Source: Paragonimus westermani (taxonomy: Eukaryota; Platyhelminthes; Trematoda; Plagiorchiida; Troglotrematidae). From it: 64,000 nucleotides of DNA. Each line of letters opens with the position of its first letter. The stretch's first letter is position 1. The notes under the pieces were generated by a model, which was not told the DNA's origin, ran no database searches, and worked only from the letters and a program-made list of their open reading frames with translations. The stretch is from the NCBI GenBank assembly GCA_008508345.1, contig QNGE01000961.1, forward strand, positions 140,940-204,939, written 5' to 3'. This document shows positions 1 to 13,605 of this stretch, in pieces. The position numbers and the translations under genes were made by a program.

Positions 1-3000
1 AGATCGTTATTCGTCATTGCTTTTATTAAAAACCTGATGAAATTATAACGTGATACTACAGTTGCGTTCTGATAACGATACGGTTTTCTCAATTTTGGTT
101 GTGTTAGTTCACCACGGAAGCGCTTTATTGATTCTCAGAGTAAATTTGATTTTGATTTTTAGTGAGAAATTTGGTGTCTGACAAGATACTCAATCTTAAA
201 CTCCGGTAAATTTAGTTAAACGCCAAAATCAGCTCACATCCTAAGCTTCTATAAAACTGATAATGTTTTTGAAATCTTCACAGACAGACATTGCTTTACA
301 AGAACATGCATGTCTCACGCTGGTTTGTTCAATCCTTTTCTACTGTGCTTATTAGTAAAGACCCTTGCTGATATTCGTTAACCAATGGGACTGAATAAAC
401 AAAACAGACTGACTTTATACGTAAATAAAGATCAAAATTTTTGCCTTTCTGGAACACATCCAGAAAGTAGTTGTAAAATGCTCAAACCTACCCACGGCTT
501 TTACACAAGAAGAGCTGAGACTTGGTCAGACATGATTCAGCTTACTTTAAAATGACTTAGCCGGTATTCACCGATGTTCTTTTTGAATAAACACGTCTTC
601 AGAGCTTGTGTAAAGTATGGACAAGCGGTACCTGATTCAGCTAGTGGGCTGTTGGGGTGAATCATCTTCCTGCAAAGTTACTTATATAAATAACGCAGTC
701 TTAACCTAAAGATACCTGTCAGAATCATGTGTTAATTACGAACGTAATTTGTTAGTTTAACAGCTGAAAAGTGAAGTGGAAAGTAATTACTTTATATCCA
801 TCAGTTATAAAACAAGGCGAGTTCGGAATGATTCTTCCGAGCACTATTTTTGAACAAGCGTTCTACCACTCTGGTCTGAGTAAAGGCACGATGATTTTTT
901 TAGCCTAAAACCATCATCATCATGCGCCAGAAGTAATTACATCAGTAAATTAGGTTGAATTTAACAGTCGGCCGACCTTTTTCTCTTTAACCTCTGAACA
1001 CAAAGGAAACACTTCAAGTTGATCTTTGTACTGGAACATTCAATAGTTACATTCAAATGCTAACGTTTCCAGGACATAGAATAGGACTTAATTAAATTTT
1101 TCTTATGCGTTCACCCTGTATCTGGAGAACTGTTCTTCACTGTGAACATCAAAAATGACAATGTATACTATTATCCAGTTAAACCTACTGAATCATGTTA
1201 ACCTGTTAGGGAAAAGATTGAGAGGAATTGGCCGTCCCGGGAAGATGTGACCGTAATTCGATAGAACACTCAAATTCGAATGTGGTCTTCTCGCCCCAAG
1301 TTTGAAAAAAACCATCGATTGTCATCAGTATAGCTTATGATAAGAAAGCATTTAACCTAACGAGCAGGTTGCAGAAATCATATCTCTAACAGTAAACTGC
1401 CGCTTTTTGAAGCTCAACATACGTAAACAGTACAAAGGATATGTGGGTCAGAAAACGTTTTCAACTGAGGTCTGTGTTAAGCCCAATTCGCTAGCTAACC
1501 TACGCGTCACACTCATTTTGCCTGAAAGGTTTCGTCTCACCTTATGGCAAAACATTCCTACGTTAAGCTGTCAAGTTAGGGGACAACGTAACATCTTTGG
1601 CATGAAACTAAGATATACAAAACATAGGATGAGAAGAACTTAACAACATTTAAATTGACGTGACAAAGGCTGGAAACGCATACACATGAAAAGTACGAGA
1701 CCTAAATTCTTTGTCAATAACATGTCAATTATACGGGGAACCAATGTATGTTAAGGCGAAACTGTGCTTTGAAGTAGCTGGAATTTTCACGTTCACAAAC
1801 AGCAAAACCTGGAATTTCAGATTGTCACCACCTCGAAAAATATGTTTCTGTGCAATTACATGAATTATTGCAATCCGCTCTCATTATGGATGCTATCAGT
1901 GAGAACCACGTGTAAAATCATCAGCAGCCATGTGCATTAAACGGTGAGTTGTCTAGCAGCAGGTGGCTTTCCTATCACGAAGCTGTTAACCGAACATGTT
2001 TTATCTAATGTGATGTATCCTACTTAAGTCACCTGAAATATGAATGCGCCAACGTGCTAGTCAGCGTTAGTGATAACTAACTGTGACTGGGCCTCTAGCC
2101 ATGACATCTCCGTCGTGTCTAAGGTGTGGTCATTAGCTCAGTGGTCACCAAAGATAGCTTCTGCAAACGTCGGTCGGCGTTTACATCGCAGCTATGGCAG
2201 GGTTACTCACTAACGATGGAATTCATCAAGGGTAAAGCTCATCTATGGCTCCAATTAGAGGGAGTTTTGTTGAGTGGTCTCTAGACGTGAACTCCATCAT
2301 GAAATTAGTAACCGCTTCCACTGACACTTAAGTGGATTCAGCGTAAGACCATTTGCTTTAACAATCAACTTATACATGAAATATACGTAATAAATTTGTA
2401 GGTTTGGCGAACCAGCTTATATTCTTCAACAACTGTTTTTCATGCAGACAACATAAGCGTAACGAGGTACGTTGTGCGTGTCTAATGAGGAAAAATCGCC
2501 AGAAGCACACAGCCGGTGTTCCGGACATCGATACTGATCTAAGGACTTCACTGAGTCTCAGACAAGTTGCAAAGTTAACTTGCAAATGAGTTACAATTTA
2601 CAACTAATAGAATTTATTCTAAAACTTCATCGTGTTTGTGAATTGTCTAGAAGGACAAACAACGTTATGCAGTAGACAAGCTTCTGAACTACGAAAGGTA
2701 AAATCATTTTCATTCAAACAAACGGTACTTACTTTTGAACTCATTCAGATAATAAATAGACGTTGTCAAAATGATTTTCACACACATTGGATGATAACCA
2801 TAGTATTTTACGTAAACGTTACTAGAACGTGATGGCAAGAATGGTAACTGGTCCAAATTCATTTGCACATTAGAAAGGCTGTAAGTAATGTTCTGATGTG
2901 GTCATACTAGATGTGACTGCAAAAGCCTGAACAAAGTTTATGAGAATAAGGCGGTTGTTGGTCAGAAAGCAGTTTAGGTGAAACGACAATATCTAATAGA

Positions 3001-5930
3001 CCCCTGGACATAAACTATCTTTGAAAATGTTGAAACATTTGCTTACCCGTTTTGAATAAGTTAGTGACGTACGGAAATAGTGTCGTTTTCAAGTCGGTAC
3101 CGTTTCCAGATCAATCGTTCAAATAATCAGTTAGACTTTGCGTAGATTTTTATGGAAGTTGGAGTTTAACTATCTCGCCACCACTGAATTAAAATGCGTG
3201 CAGTGAAGTGCGTTTAGATTGGCAAAGCACAGTTGTTAAGTACAATCGCACAACACATCAGCACAGAGAATAATAAAGCGACAAATTCCTTTGGAAAAGT
3301 TTCAAGGATAAGTAGTCAAAGTTTATTGAAGAATAAGTTGACGATGGTTTAGACGCAGGTGGCATGCGTAACCAGGTATTGCTAGCAGCAAGCTGACGTC
3401 AGGTATTCGCAAACTTCAGGCATTACTATACATGTTATGAGTTGTTTTCCATATAATGAAGCTTCGCGAGAAAAGTAATGACATACACTTTCGCACCCCC
3501 AGTAACCGCGACCACGTAGTCTAGCGGATAGACATCAAGATTGTACTTTCAGGCAATCTGGCAATGTGACACCTTGTAGATCTGAAAAGCCAGGGCTTGT
3601 GTCACAAGAGAGACAAAGTAACGCCGGGACAGCTGTTCAACACGTCGCTTGAGCGAAGAGTTTCCAAAAGTCGCGATGTGATTCAAACGCGTCCGAAAAA
3701 TTTATATCCGAAACAAAGTCATTTTGCATGTAAGAATAACCTTTGCCGCTGGCAGTCGCACCGCAACTATGCAATCCAATACTAAAAACTGGAAAGGGCT
3801 ACATTCACACGGTACAACAGGGTTAATTTTCAAGCAGATTATTGTAACGGCGCTGAACCGTGTGATGTGCTCACAAGTTAGTTGTTTGCGCATTAGAAAA
3901 TTTTTTGAACCCGTTATTAGATTTATGCGTTTGAGTGCATTAATGTAACTGAAGAAAATTACATGAGTAATCCCGCATCTTTTGTCTAGCTTTGTGATAG
4001 TGAGGCACACACGAGCAGAAGCAGTTACTGTCTATTTTCGACGTGTATACGCACATCGAATTCATCACATTTGGATTCCAGTACAGTATGGGTTTTTGTG
4101 GTTCGAAACTGTGTGCGTGGTGTTAGGCTTTATTTGGTGGTACAATTAGTAGTAGTTTTATTCACAATAGTAGTCTTCCAACGAATAATAATTAGTTTTT
4201 AATGAAGACAGTGAACGAATAAAATCGGGAATTTTTTGCGGACAATGTGTTTATGCGGTGCCTGAGGTCACTTGAAGCTGGAATATGCACTCCAGCACCT
4301 CTTCACAGTCTTAGTTTTGAAAGCTTTCTTCAAGTGCGTTGGTCTCTGTTTTTAATGATATCAAAGATAGGGAAAATGGTTAGGGAATTAAGGGAGCATG
4401 ACGAAATAGTGAAGTGTCTAACCAACGTCCGCATTATTGACTTCTTCGTAGGTTTCACATCATCCAGACGCTATGAGAACCATAAGGTCGTAAACAAGAT
4501 TTTGGTTCTGTTTGATCGTCAAGCTAACTATAGATGAGGAAACCTAAACCAAGGTGAATGTAAAAGCCATCCAGAAGAAATCTTGGACAACAAATAGCTA
4601 TCAGTAAACTGTGGTTCTTTGTGTGCACCATGATTTCGTTTTTACTTGTTTGTTTCCACAGTTAACTTAATGTTGACAGACAAGGCTCCAATGGCAAGGA
4701 ATGAAAGTTTGATCAGCAAGATGATAATGCTCAAGATTGAGAAACAGGATTTCAGAGAGCTTAACATGAAGCAGATGAAAAGAGTCATTTATGAGGTCAA
4801 ATGATATTATGTCAATAACCAAGGCGTTGATTGCTGTGCACACAATGCAGTGTTTGCTCGACGAATAACAATCGTCTCTGTAAACCTCGGGCACTGTTTG
4901 GTTTCCTGACGATATGATATGTGTCCCATTTCTTGTAAGCCTCCTATGATTACACTTCGAGCGATGCTTGTATCAGAGCTACACAGCCATTTGAGAACTA
5001 GTTCGCTGATTCATTTCCTCGGGTACCTTGACCTACAATTACAAGTACAGACAAAAACCTGTATATCTGATCGGGCACTCAAGATGACCTGCTACTTCTC
5101 TGCTGACGTTTCCAGCTGCGCACTTTCCCAGTGAACTAGATCTTGAGGGTGAAATTGCTGCGAATCCTTGTCCGTGTTTGTCATCACTTACGCAACGTTT
5201 GTTTTAATTCGTGTTCTTGGCTGACCACCGGACGGGAGAATGCCGGTGAATCCATCAAACATGATGAGATTCAAAATTTTGAGCGATATTAAGTTTGTTT
5301 TCATCGAGATGCGCAATTCTGACCCACAGTGCGTGTGAAATCAACGGTTCTTGGACTACAATCGGTCAACCTTATAGTTGCTAGCAAATACGCAGTCCCT
5401 AAATTTAGTTCTTGGTTTTCTTACTAACCCTGATTACCATTTTAACAACTGCGTGTTTTGACTGACGTCTTTGAAGTGCACCGCTTAACGTAGATTTCAA
5501 GGTCCGAAAAATTATCAACCAGTAAATAAATTTCTTTCCGGTTTCAACTCTAACGTAGCTAACCGTGGCTTTTGCATTCAGACAAAGTTTCACGGCCAGC
5601 ACAATTCCGAAGAGAGCGATCAACTTGAATTTCATTCACATTGAGGCTCGTTGATGGTGTACGTTACCGTATGTGTTTTAATCTGGATGCTGTGCAATTT
5701 ATTCTATGGAATTGCAAACTTTAAATTGAATAAGATGTCTTCGACTGGCCCTTCAAAAGTCTGCGTTTTTCTCTCGTTTTGAGCGATTGGCCGACTCTTC
5801 ACAAATGTTTGTGACTGACAGTTTGTACATGAGTTTTAGGATACGCCTATTATGTGGTCACTCTTATTGTGTTTTGTGTGTTAGCCTCACAAACACGAGG
5901 GCAGGAGAGCAACTGTCTGCAAGGACGAGG
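1..5930. other. Non-coding stretch, no supported gene
   Basis: No exon, RNA gene or recognisable mobile-element coding segment was found here on either strand. Open frames are short (at most about 100 codons), lack recognisable motifs and often overlap on both strands, which is typical of chance frames. A possible tRNA-like A-box string lies near 3519-3540 but has no matching B box, so it is not called. The stretch could be intergenic DNA or an upstream intron of the gene whose exons lie at 40670 and 61282. Confidence 0.6.
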
Positions 5931-6042
5931 ACATGCACTACTGCTGAGCTCTATTTAAATAGTAAAACTCGAACGTACGGGCCGAAAGGTCAGCCTGAAT
6001 GCGGGGGTTGAAATCAGATGTGGGCGGTGCTCAATTTGAAGT
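5931..6042 (+). repeat. SINE-B fragment (body)
   Basis: This segment aligns with the body of a dispersed repeat called SINE-B here. The best-preserved copy is at 55881-56030. The shared order is: a 'tgcactactg' entry, then 'gagctcta', then 'aaactcga', then a degenerate tract ending in 'cctgaatgcg' and a 'ggtgctcaa'-like end. The tRNA-like head is not recognisable in this copy. It is clearly diverged, so the borders are approximate. Confidence 0.55.
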
Positions 6043-9000
6043 AATCCACATTCTTGAAATAAATTCACTGATGAACAAATTTTAGCTTCCTTACACTTGT
6101 CGGCTGGGTTTCTCTTAGTTAAGGTGTTCAGTCGATAACAGTAATGCAGAGTTTAACCCTCCATATATGTTCAGAATTGTACAGCAAAATCCCATGGCGT
6201 CAATGCCCAGCTGAAATGTACATATTTGTTATTCGATGTGGAGCATTAACTGATCACTTAGACTGACACACCGTTTGTGATAATTCATTATGCTTACCGT
6301 CAGCCGGACATTTCAGAAAAATTCCTTATTTGTCTGGATTCGCCAGCTGGTACTAATCCGAATAAAATATCAGACCGGCAACCCTCAGTGTTATGAGCCA
6401 TTTTGCAGTTTGGTGACCGTTTCCTATGTAACCCAGAAACCCGTTATGGACTGGATACATCCATATTAACGGGGTGTTAGGAATTTCACATAGAATCATG
6501 CGGTGTATTTTATTTTAGAATGAGCTACGCACAAAATTGTATTGCTAGCTGCAGACTGATTATGAAAATGTTTCCAGTTTATTTCCTGTAGAAATGAAGC
6601 CACAGCTTCAGTCAGTTTGTTCGACAATATCGGGTATCGAATGTTTCGAACGTCAAACTGCCACGATGTGAACAGTCCAAACACAAAAAGGGACGGTTTT
6701 ACAAAACCCTAGAAACATCCCACCTACCATCAGTAGAACCATCTAGTCTGACAGAACAGCCAGTATGCAAACACACACCACACCGTTTTTCGCCCAGGTA
6801 AAGTAGCAGCTACGACATCTGACGCAGTAGAAAAAACACGGGTAGCGATACACAGACCCCTTGTATAATTAGGGGATGTGTGTTGGGTCTGTGATCATAT
6901 TCTGTTCTTCCCCCCACTTTTTCTCTTCTCAGTGTTGCCCAGTGAACACCAATCAGGCTATGCTACAAAAACCCGTGGAGACAGACAACTATCACAAAAT
7001 AGGTTGGTTTTCCTGCCAGATGTCAAATGTGGTGGAGAGGGGAAATATCCAACCTTTCAAAGGAAACGTGACATTTAAACTCCGTTGTATAGTGATTTCA
7101 AAAGGTTCAAATTTCACTTGATGGAACTTATGTGTTGTTGATGTTTTTTCAGGAAAAAACTTGTTTTCCGGTTCACTCAGAATCGATACAACATTCAGTC
7201 ACTCTGTGTGTTGCGCAGTTTTATAAAAGACTAGTAACCTTTGTAATTTGCTTCGGTAGTTCGCTTCGCGTTGGCAGAAAGGAGTTTGTTGTTGTTGTCG
7301 GAACCTGAAACCAAACAAGAAATGTTGCTGGTCGAACTGAGAAAATGAGTCATAAAAATGTGAGAGCTGCTTCACTGATTTTCAGTGATGCGTGACTGAT
7401 AATTGCTTTCGTCCTCTCTTACTAGAGGCGTTAATCATTTCTGCAAACAACTTGAATGACCAGACTGTGAGAAATTTTCAATTTGCATATGTTAAAACAA
7501 CTGAGTGTATCGATTTGAACGGTGGATGTGCAGGTCCCCCAAATGTATTTTTAAGGAAACGAGCAGTATGGAATGGTTGGCCGGCTGATTGATTGAGTCA
7601 GCTGTGATTGTCTGATTGCGCTTTGTTTATGGGTTTGGGTCATCACACAAACAAGGATGAAATGTACCACTTTAATTTTACGGAAACCAACGCATATTCT
7701 CAATTACAAACTCAAGAATAATTTCTTACTGTGGTTTGCTTACGAAGCTGAGTGACCACACGAAGCAGCGGTGAGTCCGGCGTAGCGTTCTTCGCGCATT
7801 TTTGTCAGTAACGTAAAATATGTTCACGTCGGAATCTCTGGAAAGGCTCTCGTTGCATTCAATATTTGGTTTTGTCTCATGTCTTATGTTTTCTTTAGAA
7901 GCTCTGAACGTTATTTGCTTGCCAAACTTTTGTGGACATCGGAACTATCACAGTCCTGTGAGTTAGTTTACCCCAGCTTCCATGATCCGCTTTCGGGAAA
8001 ATGAAGACTGCCTCATTTTGCACGGTTCTGCCGTAAGACTTTCGGATGGCTTTCTAAAATGCATCAAATTATTCTAATCTGTTTCCCTTAATAAGTGAAA
8101 GATTCTTCACACATGGAAAAACTTTACAGACTGAATCGCAAGGCTTGCATGAGATATAGTTAGTTGACGTTGACACATCCCCCTAAGACTATCAAACGGA
8201 TTATCGATCGATTTTATTTTTTAACGGAATTCATTCGCATACACTCCCTTTCCTTCTCCCGTGAAACTTTTCTTTTGTAGAGAATACTCGTTTTGACTTC
8301 TCACATACAATTTTATGGCATAGTGATGGATAGCCAAGTGGGCCCAACAGCACTGGCAGTTATTTTGAAATCACTGATTTTCAATCCTCCACCTCTACCC
8401 TGCATAATCTGTGGTTTAATTACGGTCGATGGCTTCGAACAAAAATGGTACTGAAGCTAATTACAATCCTATCCAACGAAAAGGCCTGCGCTGTTATGCC
8501 ATCTATTGGTTTTCAAATAAATGTGACGGTCAAGATCAGCGGTACGCTCCGTGTGTATGAAAACGAGCATACGGACGCACGTAATGAGGCAATACACCAT
8601 AGGAACAGAGAATGTAGTCGAGCTCGGCCTTACTCTCTCATAATGTACACAGTATAATCAGTCTGGGTTATCGATCCAGTCAACTGATACAGTGGTGTTG
8701 TGACACCGGAACCTTGAACTGCTTATGCTTTATGAAAGCAATGCTAATTAATATTCTCTGACTGGCAGTATGTGCACAGACGCCTAACACAGCCAGATTT
8801 TCTGCTTCGTAACTGTTAGTCTGCGCCACCTCAAACGCGAATTAACCAGATGATACACCCAACTATGCTTCAAGCAATAAACGGAAGAAGCTGAGTTTAG
8901 TCTTGTTTCATTACCGGAATAGTACTGTAAATATGTATAATAGAAATCTCCTCAAGTCCTTCATAACGTACTTGTATTCCTAAACTGATATTTTTCTTCG

Positions 9001-9989
9001 TGATAAGCACAAAGCGCTACAGTTAGATATATAACTGAACAAAACGATGAAAGTCAACAATTTATGTTCGCAAGATGTATCGATGAGATTCTTCTAAAAC
9101 TCTACAAGTACACGACTCGGATAATTGTCTACACAGTGAAATCAATCTGTTAAACAAGGAGTCAAAAGAAAGGATAGTGTACACGCAGAACAAAACTGGA
9201 ACTGCACGAATCAATTCCACTGGTGTGCACTATGCGGGCACTATCGGGTCACCAATAAATTCACGTTCCTTACGCTCGCAAAAACGGAAGTTTTTGCTTT
9301 TTGAGACGGGAGGTTGTGAACACAATAACCGTCCTAGTTGAGAGGAATCAGGTCCACTTAAAATTATCATCTGCTGGGTTAAAACGGTGTGTCAAACGCG
9401 AAGTCCGCCTTTATGAAGCAAAGATAAAATGATGGCTTCTCGAATAGCAGCCAACTTAGATCTCCTTTGGTTGACACCGTCACGAATTTGGAGCAACAAC
9501 CATAACCTTGAATTGAATGCAGAAAAACACGTCGCCATTTTTTGAAGGATCTAGTGGTGATTGAGAAAGAGGAGGCGGAAAATTTGTAACCTCTGTTGCA
9601 GTTTCAATAGTTTTGTTCAAACATAGAACTTGTTTTTCAACCTGAAACAAACGAATGCATGATGTTCAACGATCTGCAGATTTTCTATCATATCGATGGC
9701 ACGGTGTCAAGGCCGCTCTCTCAAAGGTACAGGTGAAGTTTTCATTGTCTGACTTACATCGGGTTTATTTTGGTTCCAAGTGAGGAGATTCGCGAGAAAA
9801 CTTTCATATAGCACGGGAAATAACCTGCAGTCAAGTGTTGCTTTCCTACTGAACAGCTGCAGAATTGACCTATACCCCGACAGTTTTGTTAAGAAGTATT
9901 CGAAGCCACGTGTTACAAGATAGGTACCGTTCAGTATGTCCAGAATGGAACATGCTCTACAGATGCCCTTCAAATGCAGTGACGTAGGC
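6043..9989. other. Non-coding stretch
   Basis: No gene, RNA gene or repeat family member could be supported here. The only clear structure is a short perfect hairpin at 9278-9297, listed separately. Open frames are short and unrelated to any family I recognise. Confidence 0.55.
9278..9297. repeat. Small perfect hairpin
   Basis: Arms of 8 bp (gcaaaaac at 9278-9285, gtttttgc at 9290-9297) flank a 4-base loop (ggaa). No flanking feature suggests a role. A hairpin of this size is expected by chance in 64 kb. Confidence 0.5.
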
Positions 9990-10085
9990 AACACATCTAT
10001 CAGACAGCTAACTTGTGCATTACAACGCATCTGTTACTCAGATGTATCTGCCACCAGCCGAGCTACGACACAGATCCCAACGATC
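9990..10085 (-). repeat. Tentative degenerate SINE-A head
   Basis: On the minus strand the stretch near 10050-10075 reads 'tcgtagctcggctggtgg'. This is close to the A-box region of the SINE-A tRNA-like head at 13493-13572 (cgtagctcagctagtag). The rest of the head is only weakly alignable and no intact B box is visible. It may be an old SINE-A copy, or a chance match to an A-box-like string. Confidence 0.3.
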
Positions 10086-13000
10086 CTTAGTCAGGTTGCA
10101 TAATCACTCAAGTCCAAATCAAATTGTGCATACCAGTTCAGGTGTGGACGTTCCGACAAACATCGGTAGAACGAATAGCCAATTACGTCAGCAAGTTACC
10201 GAACATACTACACGTTGGGGTGAATGGCCCAGATCAGAGTGCCACAACATTTGTGCATTCTACACGAAACCAACAGCCAGTTTGGTCACTTGCACAACAC
10301 GTTCTGAATGTACATCACCGAGTGAACGCTATCAAGACAATTCGGATGGCTTACGCGACCAACAGTAATCCGCTAGTATGATTCTCGAGGGCCCCTCTTA
10401 TCAAAAAACTCGCCGTATCTTCTGTAAGCAACGTGAAGAGATTTCCAGTATGTACCTGACTTCATTATTTGGCATAAAGTTGTGACAGCTAATTCTTCTA
10501 AGGTGATACAGTTAACGGCAGTGTGAGCTCGTAGTGATGCATCAAAATGTAACCGAATATTGCGTCGTTCCCGTCTGCCATCTAGTCCACATTGATTTTC
10601 AACAATTATTTTAGGTTCTGTTTGTCCAACCAACCAACAAAACATCTGAACTGCTCACCGGAATGAACCGCTTCATGCAATCCGATTCACGGTCATGTCC
10701 TAAGCCATATTCACCTAGAGGACACCGTCGTTCTGATGCACAAGAAGAAATGGTACGATATTGCGTTTCACCTGGTTCATGATGAAACTACTTCTGGTGG
10801 ACAAATCTGTCACTTTTATGCGCTCATTTCACACTATCAATGTACCTGTGGGGGTGGAGTTAAGATAATGCTACTTCATCCACAGGCTTAATAGAAAGGC
10901 ATGGTTAACATACGTGGGTGACCAATCGCAGGATTTGTCCTGAAGTTTCAATGAGACTGGCACGGTCAACAAACCGTGGCAGTCGCACCTGATCAACTCA
11001 AGGCACGTACTTCTGAATTCTCAAAAGCGTCGTCGGTTCGGACGAATCTGCAGCACTGTTTGCGAGTTGAAGTGTAGATAAACAAAGCTAATGACAGGTT
11101 CTATTGTTTACATCCTGATCTTAGTACAGGACTGCGACGCGTGCTACCAGTGGCCAACCCTAATGAAATCAAGGTGGCTTCAATAAGGTCTGGTTTCAGT
11201 TTTTGTTGAAATGTTTTGAGAAGTAATTCTGCTATATTAACAGAGTCAGCTGCCGCGTATGTTTGTGATTATGCTGTTGTTGATAGCTGTGGTCATGTTT
11301 AGATGAGAAAATATTAGCCAACTGTTGACTTAGTTTGTCAAAAGACACATGACCGAAAAACTTAGTCATTGCATTCAACCAAACTCTTACATAACGTAAA
11401 TTGACCAACTTTTCTGACGCAATACCAAAGAAAAGTTCATCTGAATCTAACCAGTTGAGCCTACATCAATGACGGTGGACAAATGAATCGCTCAGTTTTG
11501 CTTACCTGCGATCATTTAGAGAGTTACTTAACTGCATCCGCTTGCGGTCAGATTCAGTTTGATTTCAATCTCGCGAGCACAAGGCTTCCCCTTTAGGGCA
11601 TGAATGTCAAATAATCAAATCGGCTTCTTAGGCCACAATAATATTCTCAACTGCACAGTTTTAAAAACATTTTCTCAAGTAAGAAAACAGTATCTCACTC
11701 CTCGCTATTTGGGTCTAAGTTTTCAAATAGTTCTTAAGTCACTTTCTAACACTTTCAATCATCTTCCTCCCTACTCAGGAATTTCAGCGTCACCCACGTT
11801 GTGGTTGATTTTCCGTTTTGCATTTCTGCTCTCCTGTGCGCCAAGTCATAAGTTTTGGTATCGTTCCGGTTAAAACCTACCGTAAACGTCGCATTTAGTG
11901 ATATATATACTTACTGCTTAGTTTACTTTGCGTTACGGTTTTCGTGAATTTCAATCGATTCCATTGATTTTCCAATTCCTAAAGAAGCTGAGTAGTGCTC
12001 ACCTTTTGTTGGTTAAAAAATAATGCTCCTGAAAAACAAAACCGCACGCAGATCTCATTCAGCTTTGAAGTACACCATAGGTTGACGTCATCTTTTCAGC
12101 TCAACTAACTTTAATAATTCAGGGGTAAAGTTTGTAATGTGAAACCAATTTGATCCCATACAGTCCATTTCATTTTCTCCGAAATTTCTCACACATCTTC
12201 TCATTTGGAATTTCGCCCTCTGACACTGTCTTTTACGGATTTGTAACCGGAGATTCAAATGCGTACGCGACTTAGCAAGCATTTCTGTGGTCTCAAAAAT
12301 TTAGTTTTCCATTCTTTTTATCAATTTACACCAGTAGATCGTACTTTTGTGTCATCCCTCTTTTTCAGATCCTTATTTCTGCCTACTTTACGTTAATGCT
12401 ACACGTTAGTTTAGCACCTATGTGTTCATTTGAGTAATATTCTAATTTACGCCTAACACGAGATTTTTGAACTCGAATTTTTCAGAAAACAAATGGCTAA
12501 CAGTCGTTCTCCCACTTGTCACTGTGAACTTCATTATCATATGAAAACCATGTGATCACTTAATCCATAAGTTCACGAAAGAAATTCCTTGATGTTTTCA
12601 TTTTCAGAAGGTACGACAATATAAATGTTTTGTAAATATAGTCAGAATTCATCGGAAGGACACCACCGGCTTTTGACACCCATCAAGTTGAAGTACTCGA
12701 TGAACTTTGACCGCACACCCAGTTGGCACTACTAACATTAACACTGAAATCGAGACTCCGTTAAGTCTGAATAGGTGACCAAACTGACTGACAAATCAGT
12801 TATATTCCACAAGCTCTAATTTTCAAATGAAAAACTCTTGTTAAAACCCTTTATGAGCCCTGTAAATTCCAACCAGATGACTTTGAGCAGACATTTCTGC
12901 GAGATGGCTGACAGTCCCGTGTTTTCACATCCACTGTTAATGAATTGTTTGTATTATGTTTGACCATCAAGTATGCATATTCCAGACAGTCAGTTAGCGT

Positions 13001-13217
13001 TCGGCTCCAATACTGCTGGGTTACATTCCGAAAAGTGAACAGTCAAGAGCACATTTGGAAGCTTTCAAAATCAAACCCCCTCACGCTAGTAAAAATATGC
13101 CCAGACAGAAATCCAAAGAAAGGCTTAAACGTATATTCACACATTAGGCACTTAGACTATCGGCAGTTAGATGTCCATATAATGCATACCAAAACAATTA
13201 AAAAATTAATGAATATA
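10086..13217. other. Non-coding stretch
   Basis: No feature could be supported. Two overlapping plus-strand open frames (10015-10368, 10124-10381) and a minus-strand frame (10373-10645) have no recognisable domain, no splice context and no repeat membership. Confidence 0.55.
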
Positions 13218-13350
13218 GAATTTTAGATGAGACCCAACTGTGAAATGCCAGGGCTTCGACGGGATTCCAATCAGCGACAGACACGGCATACCTCAACGCG
13301 ACAAGCGCTCTACCAGCTGAGCTACGAAGCCACATGGGAAGCTCAGCAAT
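13218..13350 (-). repeat. SINE-A copy with tRNA-like head (inverted)
   Basis: On the minus strand this copy has a short leader (gagcttcccatgtggc), a tRNA-like head at 13252-13331 and a tail with 'gggtctcatctaaaat'. The head begins ggcttcg and ends cgaagcc, a perfect 7-bp acceptor-like stem. It carries an A box (tagctcagctgg) and a B box with one change (gattggaatcc). The tail is the same as in the plus-strand copy that starts immediately beside it. The 5' part of the SINE is truncated. It forms a head-to-head pair with 13351-13605. Confidence 0.85.
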
Positions 13351-13605
13351 GGCGTTGGTGGATTCCAGCGTGAACTGTTCGAGAAATCCTGCCGGGGCAG
13401 TCGATCCCCTGAATCATTCGGTGGATTCCATATGAGACAGTGGGACGGGTGGGAAACAGAGTCCAAATGTGAAATTTCAGAGCTCCCGGTGTGGCTTCGT
13501 AGCTCAGCTAGTAGAGCGCTTGCCGCGTTGAAGCGTGCTGGGTCTGTCGCTGGTTCGAATCCCGCCGAAGCCCAGGCTTTTCATTGTTGGGTCTCACCTA
13601 AAATC
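13351..13605 (+). repeat. SINE-A, fullest copy, tRNA-derived
   Basis: This is the most complete SINE-A copy. It has a 5' unit starting 'cgttggtggattcca', a second 'cggtggattcca' motif near 13420, and the block 'gagtccaaatgtgaaattt'. The tRNA-like head lies at 13493-13572, followed by the tail 'gggtctcacctaaaatc'. The head has a perfect 7-bp acceptor-like stem (ggcttcg/cgaagcc), A box tagctcagctag and B box ggttcgaatcc, so it carries an internal RNA polymerase III type 2 promoter pattern. The anticodon arm is abnormal (about a 9-base loop), so it is not a functional tRNA. Other copies are at 30831-31078, 37381-37545 and 37641-37722. Confidence 0.85.
13493..13572 (+). promoter_or_regulatory. 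tRNA-like head with A and B boxes
   Basis: Internal pol III promoter-like boxes within SINE-A: A box at about 13500-13511 and B box at about 13552-13562. The acceptor-like and T-arm-like pairings are mostly intact and the anticodon arm is not. It lies within the element, not upstream of a gene. Transcription is inferred from the boxes alone. Confidence 0.6.

Noticed and set aside
9707..10030. RNase H-like segment of a gypsy retrotransposon on the minus strand
   Set aside because: A vague resemblance around 'LFSRKATLDCRL' only. No flanking reverse transcriptase or integrase was found.
10015..10381. Overlapping 117- and 85-codon plus frames as a gag-like or novel gene
   Set aside because: No zinc knuckle, protease or other motif, no splice context, and the region may overlap a degraded SINE head.
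13252..13572. Two genuine tRNA genes
   Set aside because: The heads have acceptor and A/B-box features but an abnormal anticodon arm, and they are embedded in repeat units with shared leader and tail. They are SINE heads.
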